This document shows, one piece after another, positions 22,712-35,500 of a DNA stretch of 64,000 nt. Below the pieces are notes generated by a model that saw nothing but the letters and a program-made list of their open reading frames with translations, was not told the origin of the DNA and ran no database searches. Positions within the stretch are counted from its first letter, which is position 1; the number at the start of each line of letters is the position of its first letter. The stretch spans positions 2,666,001-2,730,000 of the forward strand of contig JAJHTX010000001.1 of NCBI GenBank assembly GCA_032164295.1. Direction: 5' to 3'. The stretch is from Inonotus obliquus. Taxonomy: Eukaryota; Basidiomycota; Agaricomycetes; Hymenochaetales; Hymenochaetaceae. Both the position numbers and the translations under genes were made by a program.

Positions 22712-25005
22712 ATGTTGTATCTTCTCGTTTCTCTGTTTGCGGGCTCTACACTCGTCGCAGCATGGCCTACGCTTGTTGTCCCACACTCCGACGGCGCCGA
22801 CGATTCTCCTGCTCTCCTGACTGCTTTGGTTAACTTTACCACGAACGCAACCATTCTGTTTGAGAAAGGAGTTACTTACAATGTCTTTACTCCAATAACT
22901 TTTCCGAAGTTGACCAATGTCGAGATTAGCATCCAGGGTAACCTTACCTATCCGACAGACATTTCTGCCGTACAAGGTTCGTCGCCCCCTTTTAACCTTT
23001 GGTGAATGTCTCATGCAGTTATGCTGGAGTTAGCTGGCGTAACGTCACCAGTGAGATTCATTACTCTCTTCTCGTCCTTAGCTATTTTGTCAACGTGCTG
23101 TTTTAGACCTATTCGGGCTCGTGGTCTGTATCTTCTCGTTGATTCTCATTTCCACTTCTTCTCTTACCAATCCACAGGATCACTTTCTCGGGCGGAACAA
23201 ATATTACGCTTCGCGGTTCTACAGATCCCGACTGGGGATGGATCGACGGGCACGGACAGGCAGTATGTGCATCTGACGCCCAGTCACTTGTATATCGGCA
23301 TTCACACTTTCCAGTGGTGGGACGCTATGAATCAAGACAATCGTCCTCATGGCATCGCTTTCAAGAACATCAAGGGAGGTGTTATTAGAGACATAAAGCT
23401 ATGGAAGGTGCCAAACAAACTATGCCACTCACAATTGATTTCAGCTGAATTTTATGGTTCGTTACAAAAGCCAATTGCTTGGAATTTTGCTACGAGCGGT
23501 TCTAGTGATATACATGCTTTCGATAACACGATCCTGGCCATTTCAGACAATGGTGTAAGTCCATTATGCACGTACTTATAAGGCTTCATCCTTACTCCCT
23601 CCACTGAGCAGGCCTTCCCCTTTAACACGTAAGCACGAGAAGATAAAGGACCGACTGTTGTGATTTACGTTACACGCCAGTGATGGATTTTCAGCGGGAG
23701 GAACAAACCTACTGTTCGAATCTAACTACATCGTAAATGGAGATGATTGCTTGACTGTTGGTAGCGGAGCGAAGAATATTGTGTTTAGGTGTGTGAGTAA
23801 TGTTGTGCAGTGACTATACGCGCCTGATAAGCACAAGGAACAATCACTGTGCGAGAAAAGTACTTGAGATTGTTGCACATCGGAGCTCAAATTTATCTCT
23901 CAGGCGAAGGCGGGCATGGTTTGTCTATCGGGTCACTTGGGAAAGGCGGAGCTGTCGCCGATGTTCAGAATGTCCTGTAAGCCTCCTCTTTCGCCGTAGG
24001 CAGCAACTCTGGCTCATGCAGGATCAAGCATTGAGAATAATTTCATGGTGAGTATATGCGTTATTTCCGCATCACTGTTGCTCAGACCTAGCCTAGAAAG
24101 ATTCACTGTATAGTGCTCGCTTCAAAAGCTGGACTGGCGGAAACGGTCTTGCTCGAAAGTAAGCCGGCACCATCCCTTACTTTATCCACGATGCCAACGG
24201 GAAATATAGCATTACGTGGAGGAACATTATCTTTGAGAACGTCGTTTTTCCGGTAAGGCAACAAACTTGTATCGTCACCGGGTTGCTCTGATAGCTCCTT
24301 TCACAGATCTATGTGACACAGAAGTAAGCTTCGCGAATGTCGCAGATTGGCCCACTCTACTAACATAAGTGTCGCGCTATAAGCTACTGGGATCAAGGTG
24401 TACGTAAAGTCCAAGAGAAGCTCATCGGTACTCACGAGTAGATTCCACAGCTCGGACCGGCCCCGAACACAACTTCCACGAATAACACCCGTATCGCGGA
24501 CTTCCTGTTCCAAGATTTCGTCGGGACAATCAATGAGTAAGAGAGGTTCATAATGCGCGCAGCCTTCTTATCTTACGAGGTTGTGCCACACAGTCGAGCA
24601 GATTACATTGAGGGCTCCTGCATTTCGGACCCGTGCTGGTATGCCATTCCGGGTGCCACCGGGAAGGAGGGAAGTGGCTTGCTCGATCATTTGAAATAAG
24701 CAGCTCGGCTTACCTTTTATTATAGGTGATCATCTTTGATCTTTACCCTAATACAAGTGAGTTCCCGTATTACTTTACCAAAAGAGGTACTCACATAGGT
24801 TTGCAGCAACGAATATAGTCGCGAGGAATATTGTTGCGGAGACCGAAACTGGGGCTCCCGTTGCGGTGATGTGCGATCCCAATACGGTAATTTCATCACT
24901 CCGTACTCTGGCATTGAAGTGCGACTCAGTTCTGTTTGACAGGTTACAAATGATGTGGGCTTTGTTTGTCAAAATGGCTCTTTCGAATTCACCACGGTGG
25001 GTTAA
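22712..25005 (+). CDS. GH28 family polygalacturonase-like enzyme, secreted, about 19 exons
   Basis: This is a pectin-degrading glycoside hydrolase. It starts with a signal peptide (MLYLLVSLFAGSTLVAAWP). The catalytic GH28 motifs all appear once the exons are joined: FNTDGFSAG (NTD), NGDDCLTVGSG (DD), GGHGLSIGSLG (GHG) and SARFKSWTGG (the RFK form of RIK). The gene is split into about 19 exons; seven are 11-20 nt (for example 23019-23038, 23107-23123, 23612-23628 and 23838-23848). Phase closes at every junction except between exons 17 and 18 near 24674-24725, where the frames differ by one base although both sides encode conserved sequence (GSCISDPCWY before, VIIFDLYPNT after). The gene may therefore carry a frameshift, a non-canonical donor or a base-call error. 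The C-terminus ends GFVCQNGSFEFTTVG. It is likely an exo-acting or rhamnogalacturonan-related member. Confidence 0.8.
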
Positions 25006-25358
25006 CGGCTGTGTGTTCTGATCGACTTGCGGGTATCTGGATGCTTGTGCACTGGCCTGTAACTTACTTTGCATGATGCAACCGAAAAGGGGTCTACATT
25101 GTCCTTGTTGCGCGTTAAATTGAATGATACACTTGTGTACCAGGAGTGTGGACAGGCCTAGATCAGAAAGAGAAGGCCGAGGATGTAGTATCGTGAGTCT
25201 CTATAGTGCAGAGTGCCCACTGCTCGCGAGTGGATCGAAATTGCTTCTTTGGTGTTTTCTGTTTTTGACGTATGATCTGTCATCCTCCGTCACATTCATA
25301 ACGCCTCTCCCCCGGACCTCCCTCTTTCTCCTCTTACCACCATCTCCTCCACTCGACG
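25006..25358. other. GH28 3' region and Pumilio gene promoter
   Basis: This is a 353-nt gap. The right half, about 25300-25358, is pyrimidine-rich (CCTCCCTCTTTCTCCTCTTA), as expected for a fungal promoter or 5' UTR. I see no other signal. Confidence 0.45.
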
Positions 25359-28145
25359 ATGCAGTCCACCTCCTCCACCACCTCTTACCGCCATCAGTTC
25401 CCCCCTCTTCTTCCAGACTCTCAGATTCGTGCACGACAGCATTCCGCTCCTTCTTCCACTTCTCTCGCTGCGTCAATTTGGGCCCCGCAACCTCATTCAC
25501 CGGGTGGCACATGGCCAGGGGATTGCCAGGACTTTGACAACCATGCGTCTTCTGCTAATGACGGGCTTGCTGATTCTAAACATGGGTTTTTCCCTATTGT
25601 CGATGATAGGCCCTTCTCAAAGGAGGATGTCTTTGGTCTCCCCAGTGCCACCCAACCGCTCATTCAGTCTCGCGTTGGCGCAATTGGAGAGGGGAGACAG
25701 AAAGATTTTCCCTCTCGTGAAGCCGAGGTACGTTTGAATTCCATACCGAGAATGCAGGAATATTCGCGCATATATGCGGGTCTATCAAGTTCGATGGCTA
25801 ATTGAACACGTCCAATATTATAGCATGTCGAACTTCTCCTTCGTTCTCTCGAGTTAAATTCCCCTGCACCAGAACAGTTATCTCCTTCGATCGACTTCGA
25901 TGTTTCGCCGTCTACTTCCTCTTCTTTTCCGACCACTCCGGTCGAGAGCTCACCTTTGACACCCCGTTCCTCTGATGTTCTTTTTCATCATCAGAACGAG
26001 TTCGGTGGAGCATCGAACAACATTGGTCTGGGCTTTTCTTCTCAAACTGGCTTGATGCCGACGGTGCAAAAGACTTCCCAGGAACCTTACTGGGGCGAGC
26101 CGAACTATACTAGGCTACGCAGTGACTTTGGCGGGCAGAATGTGGGATGTCCTCAGCCGATTTTCCGGCCCGCTCCATCTTTTCAACGTCTTTCTGGAGA
26201 CAGTTCTCCGGTAGGTCTTCCTTCCAGTCTGGGTGCCGACCATTGTCGTACGACTGCTTTGGATTGGCATCAACAAGCTTTCGCGGAGCCGTCTGGATGG
26301 CCGAATTTGACCCCTCCATTGGATGGTAGGCAGTTCGGACCCGATTTCGACTTTCCTGGCTCTGGCGTCCCTGACTTTGTGAGGGCTGGGAGTGCCATCG
26401 GAACTCCCGTCTCAATGCATTCCCGTCAACAGCAACAAATGTCTGCTGCGAACGAGGTCAGTACGACTACCACTTACATAACAGATACCTGACGACTGTG
26501 CTACTAGCCAATTAATTTTTTGTCACTGCTTCACCCGTCTTCGACACCTCCCTATGCACTCTTCGTCGCTCGTATTGTCAAATCTTCCGATCAGCAGGCC
26601 TCCATATTCTTACAGCAAAAACTCAAAGTCGCCGATGAGAAGGAGAGAGCCAAAATCGTGGATGCTATTTGCACGCGAGGTACCGAGATGATGTCCCACC
26701 GGTAAGCAACTTCTGCTCCGCTTTTCAAATAAATGAATAGAACTGTTTCCGTCAGATTTGGAAATTGGGCTGTACAGCGGTGCCTTGAGGCTGCATCTTC
26801 TGCTGAAGAACGAAGGAAGATCGCATCCTGCATGAGGTAGGTATTTTAATGTGCTTCCGGCACTGCCGTAACTTATGCTGGAAACAGGGGAAATGTAGTT
26901 GAGCTTGCTACCAACTGTTACGGCTGCCACGTACTTCAGAAAGCTCTTGATTGTGAAGAGGATATTAGACTCTTGATTGTTTCCGAATTACTCCTTGGCG
27001 ACCCCGCAAAAACATTGATCAATAAGCACGCTTCTCATGTCTGGAGTAAGGTAGACGGGCCGCATATCTTCATTCATGAACTTATCACTGATATAATTCG
27101 AAGATTATGGAGCTTAGCTGGACGCCTCCAGCTCCCCCTATCTTTGCTTAGTACGTCTCCTCTGCCGTACATGTAAATCAGTATAGCTAATCGTTCGATC
27201 AGCGTCAACAAGGCTTTGCAAGGCAAATGGGCTTCCCTTGCCTGCCACGAGACGGGCTCCCTCGTTGTACAGGTTAGTCCCTAAGTAAACAGAAGGCGAC
27301 GACGATCCAATAAACTTGATAATAGCATGCCTTCGAGAATCTAGAGGAGTCAGCCAAGGATGGCATCGTCGATGAACTTCTAAACCGCGGCCCAGCAGTT
27401 TTCGCAGATGTAGCCAAAAATCAATGGGGTTCATACTGCATTCAACATAGTGAGTCCAATTGAAGATGGTGAGGCGCACTAAATAATTTCCTTCAGTACT
27501 CGAGCATGGGAGCTTCAAACATCGAGATCTCGCCCTATCGCTTCTGCTCGGTGGCCTGCTAGACTTTGCGACGAATGAGCAAGGCTTCAAGTCCGTTACA
27601 AAAGCTCTTAAGGAAGGCGGGAAGGACGCTCTCGATAAATTTGTCAATAGAATGCGTGAATCACCTGCCGGGTTCGTGCATACAGTTTATATCTTTGGCC
27701 CCTTGATTAATTGCCATTGTAGCGGCCGCAGGGCCATCATCGTTGATTTGGCGCTGTCCAGTACCGGTAGTCAGCTCATCGCGTCCATCCTTCCCAACGT
27801 TCGTATATTGTTGCTTGTCACCTCCCACAATGTCAGCACTGACCAGATGATATACAGATCGACAAGAACCAGCGATCTATGTTGTATGACGCAGTAAGAT
27901 TCCAGACGAAATCTACCTTGACCTTGATCTCATCACCACTCAAAGATTCGTGGCCATATTGTTACTCTGCGTGGTTGTAAGACAGGTTCCAAGGTTATCT
28001 GGCTTTTGTTAGTCGTGATTTTGATTTTCCTGAGAGAGAGACTGACAAATTATCCGACAGTGACAGAATGGTACTTTTACCTGTTACGTTCTAGCGCTGG
28101 TCTCCTCACAGTGCTTTCTCGCAGCGAGCTTATTACGGGTCTTGA
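25359..28145 (+). CDS. Pumilio/PUF-family RNA-binding protein
   Basis: Fourteen exons encode 686 residues. The N-terminal 330 or so residues are low in complexity, with Ser, Pro and Gln runs, as usual for PUF proteins. The C-terminal part has Pumilio repeats that contact RNA bases: HRFGNWAVQRCLE, YGCHVLQKALD, KHASHVWSKIMEL, HETGSLVVQHAFE, NQWGSYCIQHILEHG, NEQGFKSVTKAL and STGSQLIASILPN, then the family-typical end VTLRGCKTGSKVIWLFDRM. PUF proteins bind 3' UTRs and repress or localise mRNAs. Many exons are short: exon 13 is only 10 nt (28061-28070) and the last is 21 nt (28125-28145); without them the conserved end is lost. Phase closes throughout. The closest yeast member cannot be told without a search. 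Confidence 0.86.
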
Positions 28146-28991
28146 TCAACTATGCACATTACTTTTCTGTCGCAAGCAACAAAATATCTCGACATAGCTT
28201 CATCGGACATCTCGTTATGCTGCATCTGACTGAACGGGGACGAAACTTGCAATAACCCAACAATGCACAATCTGGACTCCAAATCACCACAAAAAATATG
28301 ACGCATCATCATCATAGCATCTGTCGCTTTGCATCGGCCGTCCATTTCACAACCATTCAGCATGGCCGTCATCTTTCTCCATCACGAGCATTTAGAAAAT
28401 ATTCGGAACCGACGTTATACCATATAGGCATTCCTTACAGCAGACGCTCAAAGAATAACTTGTTTCCTCCATTTAACTGTGTACATTGTCCAGTCATCCG
28501 ATTAGAACCCTCGCATTTTCATTCGATTTCTCCATAACAACAAGATGATTGGTAGAGTATGATAAAAAGTTGATGCATTGCGGTGTAACATCAGAGTAGT
28601 CACTTGGCGAATATGCAGCTTTTACTGGGCCGTCGGCAACCGGTTTATATAAATGGTGGTTTGAGAAAACAGTGTAGGAGTGATGACTGCTTGACGTCAC
28701 ACCAGGGCCACGCTGCAGGAGATATGGGACAAGTGGAATACACGCCTTTAGAGTGGCCTAGGTGAACCGCGTGAAAATACTTCCCATTTAGTAACACATG
28801 TCGATCCGAGTAAGACGCGGCAATGACCGTGCCGCAGATATGCCACTCAGCAATTTATGGATGATATCACTACGGGAATGACGTTCTCTACTTACCTAGT
28901 AAATGTGTTGTATATATGCATCCCCGGTCTCTTCTCCGCGTTCATTCCCCTCCCCTCCCCGCCCTCCCCGCCGACATTCTAGTCGTGCCAC
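28146..28991. promoter_or_regulatory. Long upstream region of the RhoGEF gene
   Basis: This 846-nt gap between two same-strand genes is one of the longest non-coding stretches in the window. A TATATAT motif at 28911-28917 lies 75-81 nt before the RhoGEF start, and a C-rich stretch (CCCCTCCCCTCCCC) follows it. No ORF here looks coding. The size may reflect a complex promoter or a non-coding transcript. Confidence 0.45.
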
Positions 28992-31900
28992 ATGGCCGAT
29001 GTCCTTCTGGCGCGTCCACTTCCAACCGTAATCCAACCTCTCCGCCCTCGTGCACGTCGCTCACGCGTCGTCACCTTCTCCGCCGCCTCCGCCAGTCCCC
29101 CATCATCTGAATCCAACACTCACAGTGGCGAGTCTTGGTTTTACGTTCCTGCCTCTCAGTCTTCTCAGTCTTCAACTTCCTCTTGTCCTCCCCTCCCAAA
29201 AGGCGCCCGTCCTGCTTCTCCGCAGCCAACGCGCTTGATTGAGCTTGATGCCTCTTCCCATTCCCCAGAACAGCCACACCCCAAGCGTTCGGGCGCATTT
29301 TCTTCTTGGAAACTGGAATGGAGAGGAATTTCCAAGGTTGTAAGGTGGGCCTTCATGGGCGACAAATCGGAGAGTACGCCGACGCCGCGCCAGCCGAGCT
29401 CACGAATTACACCCGACGGACACTGTAATGCCGTGAATATACAGACCAAATCCGTTTCTCATGCATCAGACCAAGTTCTACCATCCGAATGTGGCTTCTC
29501 GCCATATGCCTGTGCATCTCCGACTTCTCCATTATCACCCACAACTTCAGCCACGTGTGTTAGTATTGCGCACGACGGGCATTATTCAAAATCGGATCTG
29601 GGCGAAAGCCATAGCAAGGGTTTACCGACATCCGAGATGCATTTCCCTTCGCACGACGAGTTGCAGAGAAGGCATAGAAGTGTTCAGGTATGTTCCTCTC
29701 ACCGAGATACCCCCTTTCTCTTCCATGCCTTAATTCAGCACCCTTTCTTCGAAATCAGTCAATTCTTCATCTTGTCTAAACCATCACTTGTTCACATCTA
29801 AGCATGTACTCGGTATCGATTCTGATTCTAAACTGCTATTCATTAGTACCCATGGAACGATACCCACGTGCAGGAGCTCAAACACACGAATGTGCGGCGC
29901 GCAGCGTCTGAATTGGGTCATGGTCACCCCTATGGGACCTCAGTTGGCATGGACTACACGTTTTCCAACATTCACCATTCTACCACGTCCATCGACAGCT
30001 TTGACAACTGGCCACAGCGACCTCGCGTTGCGTGCACCGATATTGGCCATTCGAGCTACGCGGGACACATGCCATTTTCTAGTTTCCCGAGTAATGTCTC
30101 ATCATATGGACGCGATAATGCATTCGTCAAGCCTGGCGCGAAAGCCCTTACTTTCACCAGTTTCCGCTCTATGCAGTCGGCGATCGTCTTACCTGTAAGC
30201 ACAACCAAAACTAGTACACCCTTGGACCTACACCAACGCCCGCGAAAGCTTCGGAAAAGTCTGAGGGCCATGCCCGGTCCAGACAAGCGTGGAAGTCGAT
30301 TGGACGTGAATCAGCCGCCCGCATCAGTACAGCCTGGCTCATATGAGTCCTCGTCGAAGACGGTAACTTCGATTACTCCGATTACCCCTTCGCCGTCAAT
30401 ATTGTCGGAATCTCAGTTTAGACAGCCTCGAAAGCTGAAGAAAAGGCCATCACCAGCCCTACCCCCTCTTCCAAGGACAAGTAGTAGTGACACATCTGGA
30501 AACCCACCACCTGTCCCCCCCAAATCCACATACGCTACGGAAAACAAGCGCGTGAGTATTCCAGTATTTTCGGTTCGCTACAAAGCATGAATTCTCATTA
30601 TTCCAAAGGTGGCTGCTGCGGGTCCCGTTTCGGAGTGTTATAGTACGGGTATAAGCTCTGAATCTCCACCAGCTCTCACGAATACTTCTGCTTCCATTTC
30701 ACCTGACGACGAGCTACCCTCTCAGGAGTCTTCCGCAACATCTGAAAACCTCGGTCACGAAGGTAAGGTCGCCCCTCCGGTTAAGCGTCCTTCTCTACTG
30801 CGAACCGAATCGAATAGGCGGTGGACTGTGGCAGTTGCGGATGTCCCGGATGATTTGTTCATAGAGGAGCTTGAGAGACTCCGCCGCATGGGCTTGCGGG
30901 CGGGTGACATTCATGGTGTCCATAATGTATCTCAGGAAGGTTATTCCGCATCGTCGACCGCGGGAGGGCACGACGGACCCGTGAGTCGCGATCTATACGA
31001 GCAGCGGGAAGTAATACACCCGGGAAAAGGAAAGACACCCGATGCTGTTCTAATTCAGGAGGTGGATATAGAAGACGAGATGGATTGGTTGTATGCCCGG
31101 CGAGCTATTCTTTGCTGTCGAGAGTTGGTGAGGACGGAAAGGAGTTATCAAGAGCGATTGCAGGAATTAGCTGACGGCCACGTAAGTCCGAGTAATATCC
31201 CGTTATTAACTGCCTTGATTTTGATCTTGACTTTGCTAGGTCTCTAATGCTGTGCCGACGTCACTCATCCGTTTCTTACCTGCTATCATCGGAGCATCGA
31301 AAGTTTTGAGTGCACATTTCAACGAGGACATGTCTGCGTCTGGAGTAGCCAATGCTTTCCTCAACGTGTCGCCAACCCTGGAACGTGCCTTGGTGACCTG
31401 GTCTGGGGTCGTTGGGGAATTCTTTTCCGATAGTCCAACGCCCATAAATAATGCGAGCCGCAAACGAGTGACCATCACTAACTTCATCGCAGAGGAAGAA
31501 ACGTACACAGAATCCGGCGTGGTGAAAGTGCGTTGCATGACAATGCATGGCATTGAGGAACCATATGTTGCACGAACTCCTTCCGCTCGTGTAGTGAGTG
31601 ACGGCGCAATTTCGGCTAGCTCCAGTGCGCACTGGCTATTCCGCCCGGCTTTTGCTCAAGCAACACCGGAGGTGTCTGAGAAAGAGACTGCCTCTGTTTT
31701 ACGCAAAGCATCGCGTCGGACAGATCTGGAGAAGGCAAAAAGGCGCAAACTTCCATTTAGGGATCTGGCTATCCTACCGACGCAGCGCGTCACCAGATAT
31801 ATCCTTCTTTACAAAGGTGAGCCTATTGCTGATTGGATGGTAGTTCAGCATGGTACTCAATCATTTTTCAGACTTGCTGAAGCATACTCCTTCGTCATCA

Positions 31901-32002
31901 CCGATTCGTGGATTGGTCGAGAAGGCCGTCGAAGTTGCCACTGCCCTTGCGGAGAAATGCGATCGAGCTCAAGCCAATAACGCCTTTGTTTTTCACAGCT
32001 AA
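28992..32002 (+). CDS. DH-domain protein (RhoGEF)
   Basis: Five exons (28992-29687, 29847-30551, 30609-31181, 31240-31816 and 31872-32002) encode 893 residues. The first 600 or so residues are disordered, with Ser, Pro and basic patches and proline-rich motifs such as PALPPLPRTSSS and NPPPVPPKSTYA that could bind SH3 domains. A Dbl-homology domain fills the C-terminus: RRAILCCRELVRTERSYQERL begins helix 1, and FRDLAILPTQRVTRYILLYKDLLKHT is the conserved CR3 core. DH domains activate Rho-family GTPases by nucleotide exchange. The protein ends soon after the DH domain, and no PH domain is visible after it. It is convergent with the NBR1-like gene. The first intron (159 nt) is longer than usual here. 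Confidence 0.83.
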
Positions 32003-32520
32003 TTTTCCGTTCTCACTTATCCGCTTCATTAATGTGTATTACAAAGTCTTGCATTTTCGCCATCTGTTACAGCATTAGTTCCTCCCATTCATTTACCTCG
32101 TTTTTTATATCTTTGTCACTATGCAACATGTTTTGGGCCTGTCGTCGTCATGCATCTTTACACTTGCACTATTTATAACCGTCGCATTTCACATTACTCA
32201 TCACAGTTCTCCTCTGCATATTTTCGCTCTTCGATACATGTGCAGCATATCTGAAAGGCTAAGCCTTATCATGAAAATTTTGTGCATATTTCAGTTATTG
32301 TACATATATGCATGGGTCTTGGTTACAACGAGATCACTGATTGCAACTAAGGAGCGTGACTTTGCAAAGTAACAAGAAGAAATCGGACGGACAAGGACTG
32401 TTGTGTTGATCAAAATGAAAACTATAATAAGTTGACGGTTGAAAGGGGTGCATATTCAGTGTGGAAATCACTGAAGTCGGTTCGAACAAGTCCGCATACC
32501 ATTATCGTTATAAAGGAGAA
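32003..32520. other. Convergent 3' regions, RhoGEF / NBR1-like gene
   Basis: This 518-nt gap lies between convergent genes. It is T-rich on the left with many short hydrophobic ORFs that lack any pattern. I see nothing to annotate. Confidence 0.45.
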
Positions 32521-35500
32521 CTAATTTCCATCATCATCTGTGCTCTGTTCGTCGTATAGAACGACATATTCAGTGTCTGCATGTGACACGCGAGGAATGC
32601 TTGCATGTTCGCGAGATGCCTCCCAATATTCCTCATCGGAAGCAGTGTCGAACTCGTCAAGTAAAGAATCAGTACTCTCAATATCTGTCGAAGGAGCTGA
32701 CATTGTAGGCGTCGCTGGGACCGAAGTTGCTGGGATAAGGTCTACAGCGTTAGATTCACCGGGTTGAATGGAGTTGGTTCTGGTACTGGATAGTTCGGGC
32801 ATTACGACCTCGGAGGCGGTTAGGGACGAGTGCATGCGGGATGGGGTGCTTGGAGTAGGAACCGAGATCCTATAAAAAGGGAAGCGATTAGGAGGGGATA
32901 GAGTAATGAGAGAATTCAGCGTTACTTACTCGCACCAAACACTCTGACCAAACGGTTCGGTACCATCACTAAGACGCCAGTATCCAACATACTTTCCAGG
33001 TATCTCCGGCGCCTTCATATCACTTGCAGTAACATCGACGGTAACACCTTTCTCGACTCCACCAACATGGTAGCTAAGAGGTGCGGTAGCGAAAGCGGGC
33101 ATACGATCTCCAGCAACGAAAATGACACAAGTCGATTCTGGCCAAGCAACTTCTCCGTCGTTACGAATGCGCCAACACTTTACAAACTCCGCACCCGGTG
33201 GGAACACTTGACCATCCTCGACGTTTACGTCGGACACGAATGTTGCTTGGAGTGCGTTCTTCGGATATAGAGGGTGCTTTGATGTAAAAGTCGAGAAAAG
33301 CGACGGAAGGCTCGGGAAATCTGCTGTACTTTGAACTGTCTCCTCCTTTGCGCCTTCCGAGCCCGACTCACCGACTTTCGAGCTCTTGTCGCGGAGCAAA
33401 CCCTCGAAGAATGATTGCATGATTTCCGACCTCGTACCTGGAGCAAACGAAGGAGGCGTAGGCAGCACAGGCATTACGACGGAGCGGTCGACTGTTTCAA
33501 CAGCTGGCACAGGCGTAACAGTCGACACGGATGCATCAGTTTTGTCGACCTTGAACTCAGCATGGACTGAAGCATCAGACTTCTCGGTCCTCATTTCAGC
33601 TGTTACCGAAGCATCCGATTTCTCGGTCTTCATCTCAGCGGTCACCGCAGCATCAGATTTCTCAACCTTCGACTCGGCCAGTACTGCAGCGTCAGCCCTT
33701 TCGGGTTCTGGATCCGTCGCAACTGAAGCTCCCGCGGTCTCAGGTCGATGGACGGGAGTGTCTATCAAGGATGTACTTCCGACGCGGTACACCGTCGGAA
33801 TGACGACATCAGGACTGCGTAACTTGACCATTGGATGAATCTTTGGGTGCACTGATATGGGCAATGCTTCGCACTTGCCGCATAGATCGTAGTCAGGGCA
33901 TTCCGGGTGTAAGCACTTGTACCTGACACCGCGAATAGTCGCACCGCATTCATTGCAACGAGCGAGATGCTTCTTGTGGATGGAGGGATCGCGAGGGGAC
34001 TAATAGGAGTAAATTAATACTCTCCAAATACATCATAAGCACAATCCTCACTAGATCCTGAGGGGCATCAAGCTTGACAAAGGTATGCCTCGGGTGTTGC
34101 TCAGGTACGATGGTATAGCACGAAGCACCTGGGTCAAACAAGTCAAAGCATGATCTACGAAGATTACTCAATGACCTACAAGTATCAAAGTCCGGACAAG
34201 ACAGGCATTTCTGTCAATCGAAGGTCAGCAACACATATCGGTACTGTAGTGGGGAGACATACGTAGCGGGTACCACGGATTCTCGAATCGCAGAGATCAC
34301 AATTCGCGGAATGGACAGTAGAAGACATTGCCCCGGCCGGCGGTCTGGCCACAGTAACACGCGGTGTCTCGTCTTCACTCACCCAATGCATGACAATCCG
34401 ACGAGGGTTCGTGAAGGATACAAACTCATGGCCGGGATGATCAGCGCCACGCCTCGGAAAACAGTTATCACAAAGGTCGAAATCTGAGTAAACATATGTC
34501 AATCAGGTCTTCAGTCTTCATCAAAAGAAATGCTTACCTGGACAATCAATACATTTGTGTCTATTGCCTACAATCGTGTCGTCACACATATCACAAATTA
34601 TGCCCGTGTGAATAGGCGGCGGCACCTGGCTCTGTGATCTAGTACCTGAGGTACTTTCAACAGATACTTGAATGGGATCTCCGGGCTTTGCGATCTCGAT
34701 GAACGAGTGCACCTGCATACCCTCTCCCTCAGTATATTCAACCTGATGCACATTCTTCGCATTGCGTTGTGTAACACAGTCTTCACACTGGAAGAAAGAT
34801 TAGACTCTAGATTGCGCTCAATGCTAGAAGGGTACTTACAAGGTCGAAATCGGGACATTTCTGGCATTTGAACCGCGCTCCACGCACGTCGTTACCGCAG
34901 CAGTCACATGATATACCTTCGTGAACAGGTTTCTGGTCAAGGGCGGATGGAACTGCAGATGGAGCGGGATGGACAAACGCTCCCGGAATAGTCACTTCGC
35001 TGGTGTCATCCGTATTTTTCTGTTCAGGTATAGAAGTTTCTGATGGCACAGTTCGAGGTGCGGCCGAGATACCAGAGGTATCGCCAAACGCAGAAGACAT
35101 GACGTTATTGAAGTCCCGCATGAAGTTCGACATCAGCTCTTTCATCTCTTCCTTGCCCTCTGCAACGGAGCAGCATGACTGTCGAGATAACTGAGAGAAC
35201 ATGGAGTACCTATTTGACGGCGCGATGGTGGTCCCATCGTCATCAACTTCCATCGAGGATGTCTGTGTGGGACGTCGAGGAACGGGCCTTGCCAATCTAG
35301 TCAAAAAGGGATTCTCCGACTCTGATTGAGAGATCAAAGCAGTAAAGGGAGGTTTGTGTGGTATCTCATCGACGACGTTGAAGCGGAGCAACCCGTTCGG
35401 CCAGAGCCGACCTGAAAAGGGGGCGATGTGTTCATTATACTGAGCTTCATTATGCACCTCCTTGCCGACAACGACTCTGGATCCCTCAGAGGGACAAAAC

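Noticed and set aside
29050..29449. ORFs on both strands overlapping the RhoGEF N-terminus
   Set aside because: They are shadows of the real coding frame in low-complexity Ser/Pro sequence.
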